DNA of 64,000 bases, taken from assembly GCA_937888775.1 (NCBI GenBank), contig CALAQT010000068.1, positions 1 to 64,000 on the forward strand, in the 5' to 3' direction. Origin of the DNA: an uncultured Actinomycetes bacterium. GTDB taxonomy: Bacteria > Actinomycetota > Thermoleophilia > Solirubrobacterales > Solirubrobacteraceae. This document shows, piece by piece, positions 1 to 8,246 of this stretch (position 1 is the first letter of the stretch; every line of letters starts with the position of its first letter). Position numbers and translations under genes: made by a program. Below the pieces are notes generated by a model. That model was not told the origin of the DNA, did not search any database, and saw only the letters and a list, made by a program, of their open reading frames with translations.

Positions 1-149
1 GGCGACCGACCGGTTGGCCGGGTCCCTCGTGGTTATCTACGCGCAGCCACTCGCTAGACGCACTTTGTCTAGGTAGTGCGTCAAGGATTTCTTTGACCGC
101 TACTCTCGGTGAAATCCATGGGGTTCCACGGCGACCCCACCGAAACCCC

Positions 150-237
150 ACCGGGCTCCATTCGTATTCGAAATGAGCCCTCAGAGGGGAGTGGAGCGGG
201 AGAAGGGGTTCGAACCCTCGACCCTTACCTTGGCAAG
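150..237 (-). repeat. tRNA-Gly 3'-half repeat, copy 1
   Basis: Positions 192-237, read on the minus strand, match the intact tRNA-Gly at 38418-38492 from the anticodon stem-loop to the encoded CCA. The 5' half of a tRNA is absent, so it cannot fold as a tRNA. A flanking block at 153-191 (gggctccattcgtattcg and following) is shared with copy 3 only. The 140-bp block that follows copies 2-4 is missing here: sequence diverges right after the anticodon stem. Most likely a decayed attachment site or a mobile repeat end. Confidence 0.85.
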
Positions 238-914
238 ATAGGCGCGGATCATTCCTCGGCGGGGTGCGGTGGCAGCGGGCGCCCAGGCGCTTCGGCCCGA
301 GTGCGGTCCGCTGCAGTCGGAGGTCGGCTGAGGCGCGCGACGGCCTCCAATGCGCTCGCGGGAGTCGTCAAGGGCGGCGCGCGCTTCGGACGTGCACGTC
401 ACCTTCGCCGCAAAGCTCATGAAAGGGATGGCGTCCGCTCATGTCGTCTTCCTTGCCAGCGTCGTCTCCCGGCGGTACGGGGCTGCGGATCTATACGCCG
501 ACCTTACGCTTGCCGCCTCGCGCTCGGCCGGCGACGGACGAAGGGTCGGAGCGGTTGGCTGAGGCCAGCGGGTTGCCGGCCGTCTGGCCCCGGGTGGTTG
601 TCGCGTGCGGGCCGTTTGCCCGTCGAGTAGCAGGGCGGCGCGCTCGCAGTCGCTCAACATCCCGCTCGAGGAGTTGCTTGATCAGCGTTGGTTCCCATGA
701 GTTCGCCACGAGATCAGCAGCGGGTAACCGGCGACCCGTGGCGATATCCGGCGAATGGACGCGCCGCAAGGTCGCCGACACCTGGGCGCACTCTCCTCGG
801 GCGGTGCGTGCGCACGGTCGCAGCCCCGTGGCCGTGCTTGCCCGTGGCCCGCGGCCGGTGACGTGGCGAGTAGTATGTTGCGACCCTGTCGACACGACAT
901 ATCGGAGCTGTGCA
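238..914. other. no recognisable gene
   Basis: About 680 bases with short overlapping open frames in several phases, none with a recognisable domain, convincing start or ribosome site. The frame of the downstream surface protein is open upstream to 441, but that extension is Arg/Ser rich and lacks protein-like composition, whereas a clear signal peptide begins at 915. Confidence 0.5.
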
Positions 915-2867
915 ATGAAGGGTGCGGAGCTGCGGCGCCGGGTGCTCGCCGCCGGTGCGATCCTTGCAGGTGGGCTGGCAACCGCCACCACCGCAGTGCC
1001 CGCGCATGCCGCCGGGCCCCAGGTCCTCCTGGTGGGGACCTTCAACGGCGTCACCGGCCCGTACACCACCATCCAGCAGGCCGTCGACGCCGCCCAGGCC
1101 GACTACGTCAGGGGCACGACCGGTGACTGGATCCTCGTCGGTCCCGGCGTGTACCACGAGCGCGGTGACTACACCGAAGCCGGCAGCCCGGCCGCAGGCG
1201 TGGTGATCCGCACGCCCGGCCTGCACCTGCGCGGGATGGTGCGCGGCAACATCACCCCATCCACCAGCGGCGTGATCATCGACGGCACCAAGCCGGGCTC
1301 GCCGGTCTGCTCCGCCAAGCCCTCCGACCAGGACTACGGGCCGAACAACCAGGGCCGCAACGGCATCGAGGTGTTTGGCCAGAAGGGAGCCGCCGACAAC
1401 GTCAGCATCGACAACCTCTTCGTCTGCAACTTCCTGACCAGCACGTCCGGCGCCCAGGGCAACGAGGTGTGGTGGAACGGCGGCGACGGCGGCGGTGTCA
1501 TCGGCATGCACGGCTACGAGGGCAGCTACCTCACCGCGACGTCGCTGTACGCCAACGCCGACGTCAACAACACCCTCGGCGGCGCCTGCTGCGGCGTCAA
1601 CTACCCCGCCGGCAGCTACGGCATCTTCTCCAGCGACGCCACCCGCGCCACCGACGGAACCATGGCCAGCTGGACGTACGACTACGCCAGCAACATGGCG
1701 GACTCGTCCTACTACATCGGTGCCTGCCAGCAGCGCTGCGACGCGGTCATGGACCACGACCACGGCCAGGGCAGCGCGCTGTGCATCTCGACCACCAACG
1801 CCGGCGGCTACCTGCTCGTCAACCACATGACCTGCGACCTCAACAAGACCGGCCCGGTTTCCAACGCGCAGAACAACGACGACCGGCCATCGCCGCAGAT
1901 CGGCTACTGCGACGCGGCCGACCCGAGCGAGCCGCAGGTGGGCGCCACGGGCACGAACTCGTGCGTGGTGTGGGAGAACAGCACCTTCAGCAACAACAAC
2001 AACCCCAACGTTCCCGGCAACGGCACGTCAGGGCTTGCCGGCGGTGGCCCGGTGGGGACGGGGATGATCCTCGCCGCCACGCGCGGCGTCACGGTCACGC
2101 ACAACACCATCGAGAACAACAACTCGTGGGGTGAGCTGGTCGTCGACCTGCCCGACCAGGAGGCCGGCCCGTCCAACTGCCAGGGGGGCATCCTGCTGTC
2201 GCCGCCGGGACAGACGCCGGTGTGCTACTTCCCCTCGGGCGGCAACGTCAGCCTCGCCAACACCTTCCTGAACAACGGCGCCGGGTACGGGGTGCCCAAC
2301 GGGTCGCTCGGCGACATCGGGCTGGCCACCGCGGTGCACACCAACCCACCCTTCGACATCACCACGGGCAACTGCTTCGCGGGCGACACCGACGCGGGCC
2401 AGCCGGGCGGTGCCCCGACGAGCGACCCGCCCCTGCTCGAGACCAACCCGATCTATGCCCCGACCAACGGTGTCTGCACCCAGACCAACGCCGGCGACAC
2501 GGGGCCGCTGCTGGCCCAGGCGGAGTGTGCCTCCCAGCTGCTGGCGCCCTGCCCGACGCTCAACACGCTGTGCCTTTACGGCCCGGTGCCCTGCGTGCCG
2601 GTCCCGACACCCCTCGACTACCCGCGGCCGACCGTGCCGTTCACGCTGGCGGCACCCCCCAACCAGACGACGATGCCCGACCCGTGCGCGGGCGTGCCGG
2701 CCAACGCGTTCTGCGCGACAGTGGTGGCGGCGACGGTGCCAACCCCGTCGGTGGGGTCGCACGCGGCCGTCCCCGCCGCGCTGGGCGCCGGCCTCATCGG
2801 CGTCGGCACGTACATCGCGACACGCCGCCGCCGGCGTTCGCGGCGCGGGGGACCGTTCGCCTCCTGA
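915..2867 (+). CDS. secreted, membrane-anchored right-handed beta-helix protein
   Basis: About 650 aa. The start at ATG 915 is chosen because it gives a classic signal peptide (MKGAELRRR, hydrophobic core, AHA-AG cleavage region). The mature part has a pectate-lyase-like N-terminal segment (YTTIQQAVDAAQ, then GPGVYHER) followed by many Asn/Gly-rich rungs (DNVSIDNLFVCN, NEVWWNGGDGGG, VTHNTIENNN), typical of right-handed parallel beta-helix proteins. Several Cys residues may form disulfides. The C-terminus has one hydrophobic segment (AALGAGLIGVGTYIA) followed by a tract of arginines, so it is probably retained in the membrane with the helix outside. Substrate is unknown; the family includes polysaccharide lyases and adhesins. 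A second protein with the same type of tail follows immediately. Confidence 0.75.
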   Translation: MKGAELRRRVLAAGAILAGGLATATTAVPAHAAGPQVLLVGTFNGVTGPYTTIQQAVDAAQADYVRGTTGDWILVGPGVYHERGDYTEAGSPAAGVVIRTPGLHLRGMVRGNITPSTSGVIIDGTKPGSPVCSAKPSDQDYGPNNQGRNGIEVFGQKGAADNVSIDNLFVCNFLTSTSGAQGNEVWWNGGDGGGVIGMHGYEGSYLTATSLYANADVNNTLGGACCGVNYPAGSYGIFSSDATRATDGTMASWTYDYASNMADSSYYIGACQQRCDAVMDHDHGQGSALCISTTNAGGYLLVNHMTCDLNKTGPVSNAQNNDDRPSPQIGYCDAADPSEPQVGATGTNSCVVWENSTFSNNNNPNVPGNGTSGLAGGGPVGTGMILAATRGVTVTHNTIENNNSWGELVVDLPDQEAGPSNCQGGILLSPPGQTPVCYFPSGGNVSLANTFLNNGAGYGVPNGSLGDIGLATAVHTNPPFDITTGNCFAGDTDAGQPGGAPTSDPPLLETNPIYAPTNGVCTQTNAGDTGPLLAQAECASQLLAPCPTLNTLCLYGPVPCVPVPTPLDYPRPTVPFTLAAPPNQTTMPDPCAGVPANAFCATVVAATVPTPSVGSHAAVPAALGAGLIGVGTYIATRRRRRSRRGGPFAS

Positions 2868-2877
2868 GGGGGTCGCC

Positions 2878-3210
2878 GTGGGCGGTCGGGCGGCCAACAA
2901 CATCCTCACCGTCAACGTCCCGCTGTCGGACGTCGGCAGCCCGGCGGTGGGCAGCGTGCTGCAGTACCCGCTCGGGTTCACCCAGGAGGTGAACGACCCC
3001 GCGCTGGTGCCGTTCACCATCGACACCGGCGGCGCACAGAACGACTACACCGTCGGCCAGAGCTGCAACGGCTCGACCGCCGCCGTCCTCACCGGCACAC
3101 CCCAGACGGTGCTGCCCGAGGTTCCCGCGGCGCCGGCGCTTCTCCTGCTCGGCGGTCTCGTCTCGGCGCTGGCCTGGCGCCGCCGCTCGCGCCGCACGCT
3201 CGCCGGCTGA
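2878..3210 (+). CDS. small protein with C-terminal sorting-like tail (possible surface-protein fragment)
   Basis: 110 aa from GTG 2878, ten bases after the stop of the beta-helix gene. It has no signal peptide. The N-terminal part is Asn/Thr/Gly-rich like an extracellular domain, and the C-terminus ends with PEVPAAPALLLLGG, a hydrophobic stretch and WRRRSRR. That order (PEVP-like motif, membrane segment, basic cluster) resembles PEP-CTERM or LPXTG-type sorting tails without matching either exactly. Lack of an export signal suggests the 3' remnant of a larger surface protein, or a protein whose start was lost. The shared tail architecture links it to the preceding gene. Confidence 0.5.
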   Translation: MGGRAANNILTVNVPLSDVGSPAVGSVLQYPLGFTQEVNDPALVPFTIDTGGAQNDYTVGQSCNGSTAAVLTGTPQTVLPEVPAAPALLLLGGLVSALAWRRRSRRTLAG

Positions 3211-3420
3211 TCCCACCCCGTCCCGGGCCGTCACCGCACCGCGCGGTGACGGGTCAGGGACACGGGTGCCGATCTGCAGCAGCGGCTGCGCGGGGCGAAC
3301 CCCTCGCCCCGGCCTTGGCCCGTGGGCACCGCTGTGATAATCACCCGGTGCCCACGGCTGACGAGGTACGCGCTACCGCAGCGGACCTCTCGCGCCGCGA
3401 GTGCCGTGAGGCTGTCGCTG

Positions 3421-3442
3421 AGCGTAATATCTGTGTTACGCT
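3421..3442 (+). promoter_or_regulatory. inverted-repeat operator upstream of XRE regulator
   Basis: Perfect 7-bp inverted repeat AGCGTAA / TTACGCT separated by 8 bases, 17 bases before the ATG at 3459. A TAATAT hexamer at 3425-3430 inside it could be the -10 element. XRE-type antitoxins commonly autoregulate by binding such palindromes; this assignment is inferred from position. Confidence 0.55.
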
Positions 3443-3458
3443 CTCCCCAAGAGATGCC

Positions 3459-3797
3459 ATGCCAAAGATTGATACCAGCCGCCACCGCCGCTTCCGCGAG
3501 GAGCAGCTCGCCGACCCTGAGTTTCGCGCCGAGTACGAGCAGGCTGCCGCGCAGATCGCTCAGGTCGACGAGGTCATGACCACGCTAGATCGTCTCCGAA
3601 TCCAGGCGGGGCGTTCGAAGGCTGAGCTGGCTCGGCGGATCGGGAAGGATCCCGCGGCTATCCGCCGGCTTTTCACCGCCGAGGTCAATCCGGAGCTGCG
3701 GACCATCGCCGCATTGGCGGCCGCCTTGGACGCAGAGATTCGAGTCGTGCCTCGCACCGACGACCAATCGCCGAGGGCGACCGCAGCCGCCCGGTAA
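3459..3797 (+). CDS. XRE-family antitoxin-like regulator (HigA-like)
   Basis: 112 aa from ATG 3459, chosen over upstream in-frame codons because it follows the palindromic promoter region. Residues about 40-95 form a helix-turn-helix: LRIQAGRSKAELARRIG, then DPAAIRRLFTAEVNPELRT, then LAAALDAEI. The N-terminal 35 residues are charged and helical, as in the Gp49/HigB partner antitoxins. It would bind its own promoter and neutralise the toxin encoded 10 bases downstream. The antitoxin-first order fits the toxin-antitoxin pairs with phage Gp49-like toxins. The toxin reading frame appears broken, so the gene may now be an orphan regulator. Confidence 0.75.
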   Translation: MPKIDTSRHRRFREEQLADPEFRAEYEQAAAQIAQVDEVMTTLDRLRIQAGRSKAELARRIGKDPAAIRRLFTAEVNPELRTIAALAAALDAEIRVVPRTDDQSPRATAAAR

Positions 3798-3807
3798 GCT
3801 CCCGAGG

Positions 3808-4232
3808 ATGCCGTGGGACGTCCTCTATTACCGCGCCGTCGATGACAGCGTCCCTGCCCTCGACTTCTCCTGGCCTGCCCAACGGCGGTGCGAGCGACCA
3901 TGCTGGCTGTGCTCGACGCGGTCGCCGCCGCGCCACCGCCACGCTTCTCCGGGGGCGGACTCTGGGAGGCGATGCACGGCGACATGCATGGCTACTACGA
4001 GGTTCGCAAGAGTGGCTCGCCGAACCGCACGCAGTACCGTCTGTTCTGCCTCCTCGAGAATCCTGCCGACGGGTCAGAACTGCGGCGACGGGGTCTGTCC
4101 CATCCCGCGATCGTCGTGGTCACCGGCCTGATGAAGCCGTGGATGACAGCACTCTCCGCGGCGGACTATGCGGCTGTTCGAGCGCTTGGTTTGGACCACC
4201 TCGCGCAGTTGCCGCGCCGCATCGCGGAGTAG
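3808..4232 (+). pseudogene. Gp49/HigB-like toxin, frameshifted
   Basis: Three frames together spell one RelE/HigB-type (Gp49-like) toxin. ATG 3808 reads MPWDVLYYRAVDDSVPALDF in frame 1, a short GLP stretch lies in frame 2 near 3872, and the frame opened at GTG 3888 reads VRATMLAVLDAVAAAP and continues through LWEAMHGDMHGYYEVRKSG and TQYRLFCLLE to a stop at 4232. The central WE...YEVR...YRLF pattern is the toxin core. Two small indels between about 3866 and 3888 separate the N-terminal strand from the core. Alternatively the 114-aa frame from GTG 3888 is made alone, lacking the first strand. It ends 10 bases before the degenerate repeat at 4243. Confidence 0.6.
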
Positions 4233-4242
4233 GTGGCTGGAC

Positions 4243-4368
4243 CGAGAACCTTACCTGGGAAGAGTAGCGCTCGTAATCCGAATACCGAGACCGCTACCTT
4301 CCCGCAAATCCACGGCGATCCACGGTGATCACACGGGAAGCCCACCGGCGTCCACAGTTGAGATCAAA
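4243..4368. repeat. decayed copy of the tRNA-Gly-half repeat right block
   Basis: Aligns with the block that follows the tRNA half in copies 2-4: ccttacctgggaagagtagc here against ccttaccttggcaaggta plus gcttc there, then the taat-c-gaata, cgctacttcc and tccacg-gatcacac segments in the same order. It sits immediately before copy 2, so two repeat units lie in tandem, one decayed. Confidence 0.55.
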
Positions 4369-4370
4369 CC

Positions 4371-4547
4371 AGCGGGAGAAGGGGTTCGAACCCTCGACCC
4401 TTACCTTGGCAAGGTACGCTTCCAATTCTGTACTCGCAGGGGCCGAAAACGGCCTCTAAACGACTACTTCCCCCCAACTTCCACGGGGCTCAACGCTGAG
4501 CACACGGGGCTCCACGCTGACCACACCGGCGTCCACGCTGATCACAA
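4371..4547 (-). repeat. tRNA-Gly 3'-half repeat, copy 2, with right block
   Basis: Positions 4371-4416 match the 3' half of tRNA-Gly(GCC) on the minus strand (anticodon stem-loop to acceptor; the encoded CCA is not kept). The conserved right block, 4417-4547, is shared with copies 3 and 4 and ends in three 21-bp tandem units at 4485-4505, 4506-4526 and 4527-4547. Confidence 0.85.
4485..4547. repeat. three 21-bp tandem units
   Basis: Units at 4485, 4506 and 4527 share the core cacgctga-cacac, differing at a few positions. The same triplet recurs at 25394-25456 and, less well conserved, at 32622-32680, each time at the same distance from the tRNA half. Such iterated sites resemble recombinase arm-type sites or transposon end repeats; this is inference. 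Confidence 0.7.
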
Positions 4548-4805
4548 GATGGCCAATCCAAGGGTGGGGAGGGGCACCGTTCCTATGACGGTGCGACAAC
4601 GACGCGACTAGTGCCGCGCCAAGCGGTCACAGCCTCCCGCAAGCTGGACGTCCTGCACCTGGGCGCCACTGAGGCGAACGTCACCCACGCGATCTGGTAG
4701 TTCTCAGTGCTGGGTGGGCGCGTAGAGCCATACTCGTCCTGACACTCGACTTCGAATCCGGTTGCCAGTTGGGCGATGGCGCGGGATTGCGGATACTGGC
4801 TCACC
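4548..4805. other. intergenic, nothing recognised
   Basis: About 260 bases between the repeat and the next gene. No domain-bearing frame seen. It must contain the promoter of the downstream gene. Confidence 0.4.
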
Positions 4806-5636
4806 ATGAGACTGAAGGCACCCGTCATCGTCGCTGACCTTTTCGTGCCAGAGCGCCGTGAACTCGTGGAGCTCCTGAGGAGCCTTCCGCGCGATGGCTG
4901 GTCGGCTCCGACGGTCTGTGCTGGCTGGTCGATCAAGGATGTTGCCGCGCACATCCTTCACGACGACTTCAGGAACCTATCTGGTGGTCGAGATGGCTAC
5001 TCGGTGGGCCATTTTGACGCCCCATCCTGGGAAGCTCTCGTTGCTTTCATCAACCGCGCCAATGAGGACTGGGTCGTGGCAGCAAGGCCGCTAAGTCCTG
5101 AGCTGCTCACCGAGCTGCTCGAATGGAGTGGGCACGCTGCTGCCGCGTATTTCGCGACTTTGGATCCACTAGAGATGGGAGGGAACGTCGCGTGGGCCGG
5201 TGCTGGTCCAATGCCACAATGGCTCAACGTAGCCCGAGAGTACACGGAACGCTGGGCGCATCAGCAACAGATTCGCAACGCAGCGGGAGCACCGTCATTG
5301 CGGGAGCCGCATCTCTTTCATCCTGTTTTAGACACGTACGTCCACGCTCTTCCTCACTCATTCAGGAACGTCCCGGCGGACGACGGGGCGAACGTTCTCA
5401 TAGTGGTGACAGGGGATGCCGGTGGTCGCTGGTCACTCGTACACCACCAGGGGAGCTGGGGGCTGTACGAAGACGTGGCGCTTCCGCCGTCCACCGTTGT
5501 AACGCTTGATGAAGACAGAGCCTGGCGACTATTCACAAGAGCGCCTGGCGCGAGCGCTGCCGACAGCGGAATAATGTGCGATGGCGATCAGCGCCTTGGG
5601 GGCCACGTGCTCACGACGGTCGCGGTAATCGCCTGA
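4806..5636 (+). CDS. maleylpyruvate isomerase/DinB-type family protein (TIGR03083-like)
   Basis: 276 aa from ATG 4806 (an in-frame ATG at 4776 is less likely). The N-terminal four-helix region carries the hallmark of the mycothiol-dependent isomerase/DinB superfamily: ELLRSLPRDGW, then GWSIKDVAAHILHDD, with the His that binds metal in this fold, and later REYTERWAHQQQIRN, which supplies the second conserved helix. A C-terminal domain of about 90 residues follows. Members are soluble thiol-dependent enzymes; the substrate of this one cannot be told. It is a single gene with no operon partner. Confidence 0.7.
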   Translation: MRLKAPVIVADLFVPERRELVELLRSLPRDGWSAPTVCAGWSIKDVAAHILHDDFRNLSGGRDGYSVGHFDAPSWEALVAFINRANEDWVVAARPLSPELLTELLEWSGHAAAAYFATLDPLEMGGNVAWAGAGPMPQWLNVAREYTERWAHQQQIRNAAGAPSLREPHLFHPVLDTYVHALPHSFRNVPADDGANVLIVVTGDAGGRWSLVHHQGSWGLYEDVALPPSTVVTLDEDRAWRLFTRAPGASAADSGIMCDGDQRLGGHVLTTVAVIA

Positions 5637-5784
5637 TACTCACCGTTGAGGCCAACCGACTGGCGCGTATCGCCGACGACGTTGAGCCCTCCAGGGAGCG
5701 AATCCCCCCACGCCGAGTCGGCCCCCGGAGTGGCATCGACTCGCCTCGACGCGATCGGCGGAAATATAGGGGGAGGGAGGATGG

Positions 5785-6017
5785 CTAGGTGGCAGTGTCG
5801 ATGATCAGTGCGCCGCTGATGTACTCAATGAGGCGGTCGGTCGGCTCAGCCAGCACGACCCGGGCGACCTGCGCTTGCTGGCGAATCGCGCAAGAGCGCT
5901 GTGCTCGAGCGACAACTGTTCTGGGCCATCGTGGGTCTCCTGGGTTGGGTAGAAGCTTTCCAAGAGAACTCCGCGGTGGCCTTCTTTGTCCACCTCGTCG
6001 GCAGATCTAACGGCCAC
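5785..6017 (-). pseudogene. C-terminal remnant of an unidentified protein, frameshifted
   Basis: On the minus strand, one frame reads ESFYPTQETHDGPEQLSLEHS and then ALARFA to about 5873. The frame one base over continues QAQVARVVLAEPTDRLIEYI and GALIIDTAT to a stop at 5785. Both halves have normal protein-like composition, so I read them as one gene with a one-base indel and a missing 5' end. Family not recognised. Confidence 0.4.
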
Positions 6018-6192
6018 CCGGATTTACACCACTGCGGGACGCAACTCAGCGGATGCCAGGCGGTGGCTGGTTGAGAGTGGTGTACAGGGTCCTTGGTCCC
6101 CGCCAGGGGGCGACCGATGGCACTGGCACCAGGGGGTGTTGACGGGCACGCTGAACCCTGGTGGCACACGCGAGCCAGTGTGTGAGGTTGTC

Positions 6193-7089
6193 ATGACCAA
6201 GACCCATACCCAAGAGAAGCAAGCGCCTGGACCGATCCTCTGTGCGGTTGATGCGTCGACACCTTCCGACGCAGCGCTTCAAGTGGCTACGAGCCTTGCC
6301 GAGGCTCTGGGGAGACCGCTTCACCTCGTCCACGTCTGGCAGGGCGCCGTCGAGACGTTTGGCGAAGGCCGGGCACGGCGATTCCTACAGGATGCAGGCA
6401 GGGATGCGAAAGCTGAAGGAACCCATTTTGAGACGGACGTCACCGTGAACGGCATTGCGAGTGTGGCCGATCGAGTCGACGCGGGATTGGTGGTGATGGG
6501 CACGCATTCCCGTGGCAGGTTCGGCCGCCTCCTCTTGGGTAGCACGGCCAACGAGATTCTGGAGCGAGCCCGGTGGCCATTGCTCGTAGTGCGCACGGAA
6601 ACAGTTTGGCCCCCGGAGAAGATCGTTGTGGGACTGGACAACAGTGAGGCCGCCGCCCAGGCCAGCGACCTTGCGGCGTCGATCGGCTCCGCGTACGAGG
6701 CACAGGTCACACTTGTGGAAGCCGTCCCCGAATTGGTGATGACCAAGGACAGGCAAGATCCTCGGGGCCGCAAGGCGGCCGCCATCGTGAATCGCACGCG
6801 ATCGCACCTGGCTGAGCGCGCACAGGCCGTGACATCGGCGGGCGCCGCATCTCCGCGAACGACAATCCGTCTCGTCAAGCCGGAGCGTGCGCTCGAGGAC
6901 GAGATCAAGCGAGGTGACCGGACGCTCGTTGTCATTGGACATCGGAGTTCAATGGAACGTCGCGACAGCGAGGACACGAGCGTCGCCGAATCCCTTGTGC
7001 GCGGCACCCATGCCCCCATCCTCATCTACCCGGAGGAGGCGATGGACAGGCCGCGGCACGTCCCGACCACCGCTGACGAAATGGCTTGA
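6193..7089 (+). CDS. tandem universal stress protein (two USP domains)
   Basis: 298 aa from ATG 6193; the upstream open frame lacks USP character. The first USP domain (about residues 15-140) begins ILCAVDASTPSDAALQ and ends with the ATP-binding signature GTHSRGRFGRLLLGSTA (G-2x-G-9x-G-S/T). The second domain (about 142-285) begins KIVVGLDNSEAAAQASDLA and ends VIGHRSSMERRDS then APILIY, where the nucleotide motif is degenerate. It is a cytoplasmic stress-associated nucleotide-binding protein. Its stop overlaps the start of the P-type ATPase frame by one base (TGATG), suggesting co-translation. Such USP-ATPase pairs occur in dormancy or hypoxia-type regulons; that role is inference. Confidence 0.85.
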   Translation: MTKTHTQEKQAPGPILCAVDASTPSDAALQVATSLAEALGRPLHLVHVWQGAVETFGEGRARRFLQDAGRDAKAEGTHFETDVTVNGIASVADRVDAGLVVMGTHSRGRFGRLLLGSTANEILERARWPLLVVRTETVWPPEKIVVGLDNSEAAAQASDLAASIGSAYEAQVTLVEAVPELVMTKDRQDPRGRKAAAIVNRTRSHLAERAQAVTSAGAASPRTTIRLVKPERALEDEIKRGDRTLVVIGHRSSMERRDSEDTSVAESLVRGTHAPILIYPEEAMDRPRHVPTTADEMA

Positions 7090-8246
7090 TGGGCGCTCAG
7101 ACGATCCACGACGATCCGACCCGCGAGACCCGAGCATACGAGGTCGAACAACAGGACTTCAGCGCCGATACCGAGGAGCCTCTGGCACACTTCCTCCGCC
7201 ACGTTCGAGCCGGACGCAACGGGCTCTCATCGCGGGAAGCTGATCGTCGAGTTCTCGTCTTCGGAGCCAACAAACTGCGCAAGCGAGTCCAGAGAACCTG
7301 GCCACGCGATCTTGCCCGCCAATTCACGCACCCACTCGCACTCCTCCTTTGGATGGCCAGTGCACTGGCCATGGTCTCGGGAGCACCGGTGCTGGCGGCT
7401 GCGATCATCACGGTCATTGTTCTCAACGCCGGGCTTGCGTTCATTCAAGAACAGGAGGCGGCACGAGCAATCGACGCGCTCGCCCAGTACCTTCCCGCGC
7501 AGGCCAAGGTCATCCGAGACCGGCGAATCCACACTGTCAGCGCCATTGCGATCGTTCCGGGCGATCTGATCGTTGTCGATGAGGGTGACCGGATTTGCGC
7601 GGATGCCCGGATCGTTGAGGGAGCCCTCGATGTCGATATGTCGGCTCTCACAGGTGAAGTCCTGCCGGCGTTTCGCGCGGCGGGTGCCGCCGGTGGCACC
7701 CGCCCGTTGCTCGAAGCGCAAGATCTCATCTTCAGCGGCACCACGTGCATCGCAGGTGAGGCGCATGCGGTCGTCTATGCAACGGGGATGCACACTGAGC
7801 TGGGCCGTATCGCCGCCCTCTCCGAACGGATCAATCCTGGTGCGAGCCCTCTGGAGAAGGAGGTTCGGAGAGTAGCCTGGATCATTGCCGGCGTAGCGGT
7901 GATCAGCGCGTGGTCGTTACCGGCGGAGCTATGGCTTGGACTCGTAACCAAACGGGTATATCGGTGTTCCTCCAACCCTGTTGACACACCGCGAGTCTCT
8001 CGCTTGTCAATGCGCGCGGTCAGTCACGCTGGCGACAGCCGCGAGGTCACGCCGCGCCGTCGGGACATCCCACTCGGGAGAAGCTCGATCAATTCCGTTC
8101 CTGGGACGCGAAGCGCCGATCGTCGTACGAGAGCGGAGGGGCAGCCGAACCATAGCGTCCCGGGACGTCTCACTCAATCCAGATTGGCGAGAGTCTCCTG
8201 GATTGAAATGGTCGCACCGCAGACGTGCGTGTCCGCAGCGCCGTAG
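7089..8246 (+). pseudogene. N-terminal part of a P-type cation ATPase, truncated
   Basis: From ATG 7089 the frame encodes the P2-type ATPase N-terminus (LAHFLRHVRAGRNGLSSREA), the first membrane hairpin (HPLALLLWMASALAMVSG, PVLAAAIITVIVLNAG), and the actuator domain including VPGDLIVVDEGDRICADARI and a DMSALTGEVLP motif in place of the usual TGES. Homology ends about 7910 (EVRRVAWIIAGVAVIS). The DKTGT phosphorylation site, nucleotide-binding domain and remaining helices are missing. The rest of the open frame to 8246 is unrelated and runs into the antisense GH130 gene. It is coupled to the USP gene, so the original operon was USP then ATPase. Confidence 0.75.

Noticed and set aside
714..1826. 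A 370-codon minus-strand frame opposite the beta-helix gene
   Set aside because: Val/Gly/Ala-rich shadow of the plus-strand codons; no start context.
4485..4547. A CRISPR array
   Set aside because: The 21-bp units are contiguous with no spacers and no cas genes are present anywhere in the window.
4168..4611. Open frames running through the repeat with HADHTG-type periodic peptides
   Set aside because: The periodicity is simply the 21-bp tandem units translated; similar frames occur at each copy without upstream signals.
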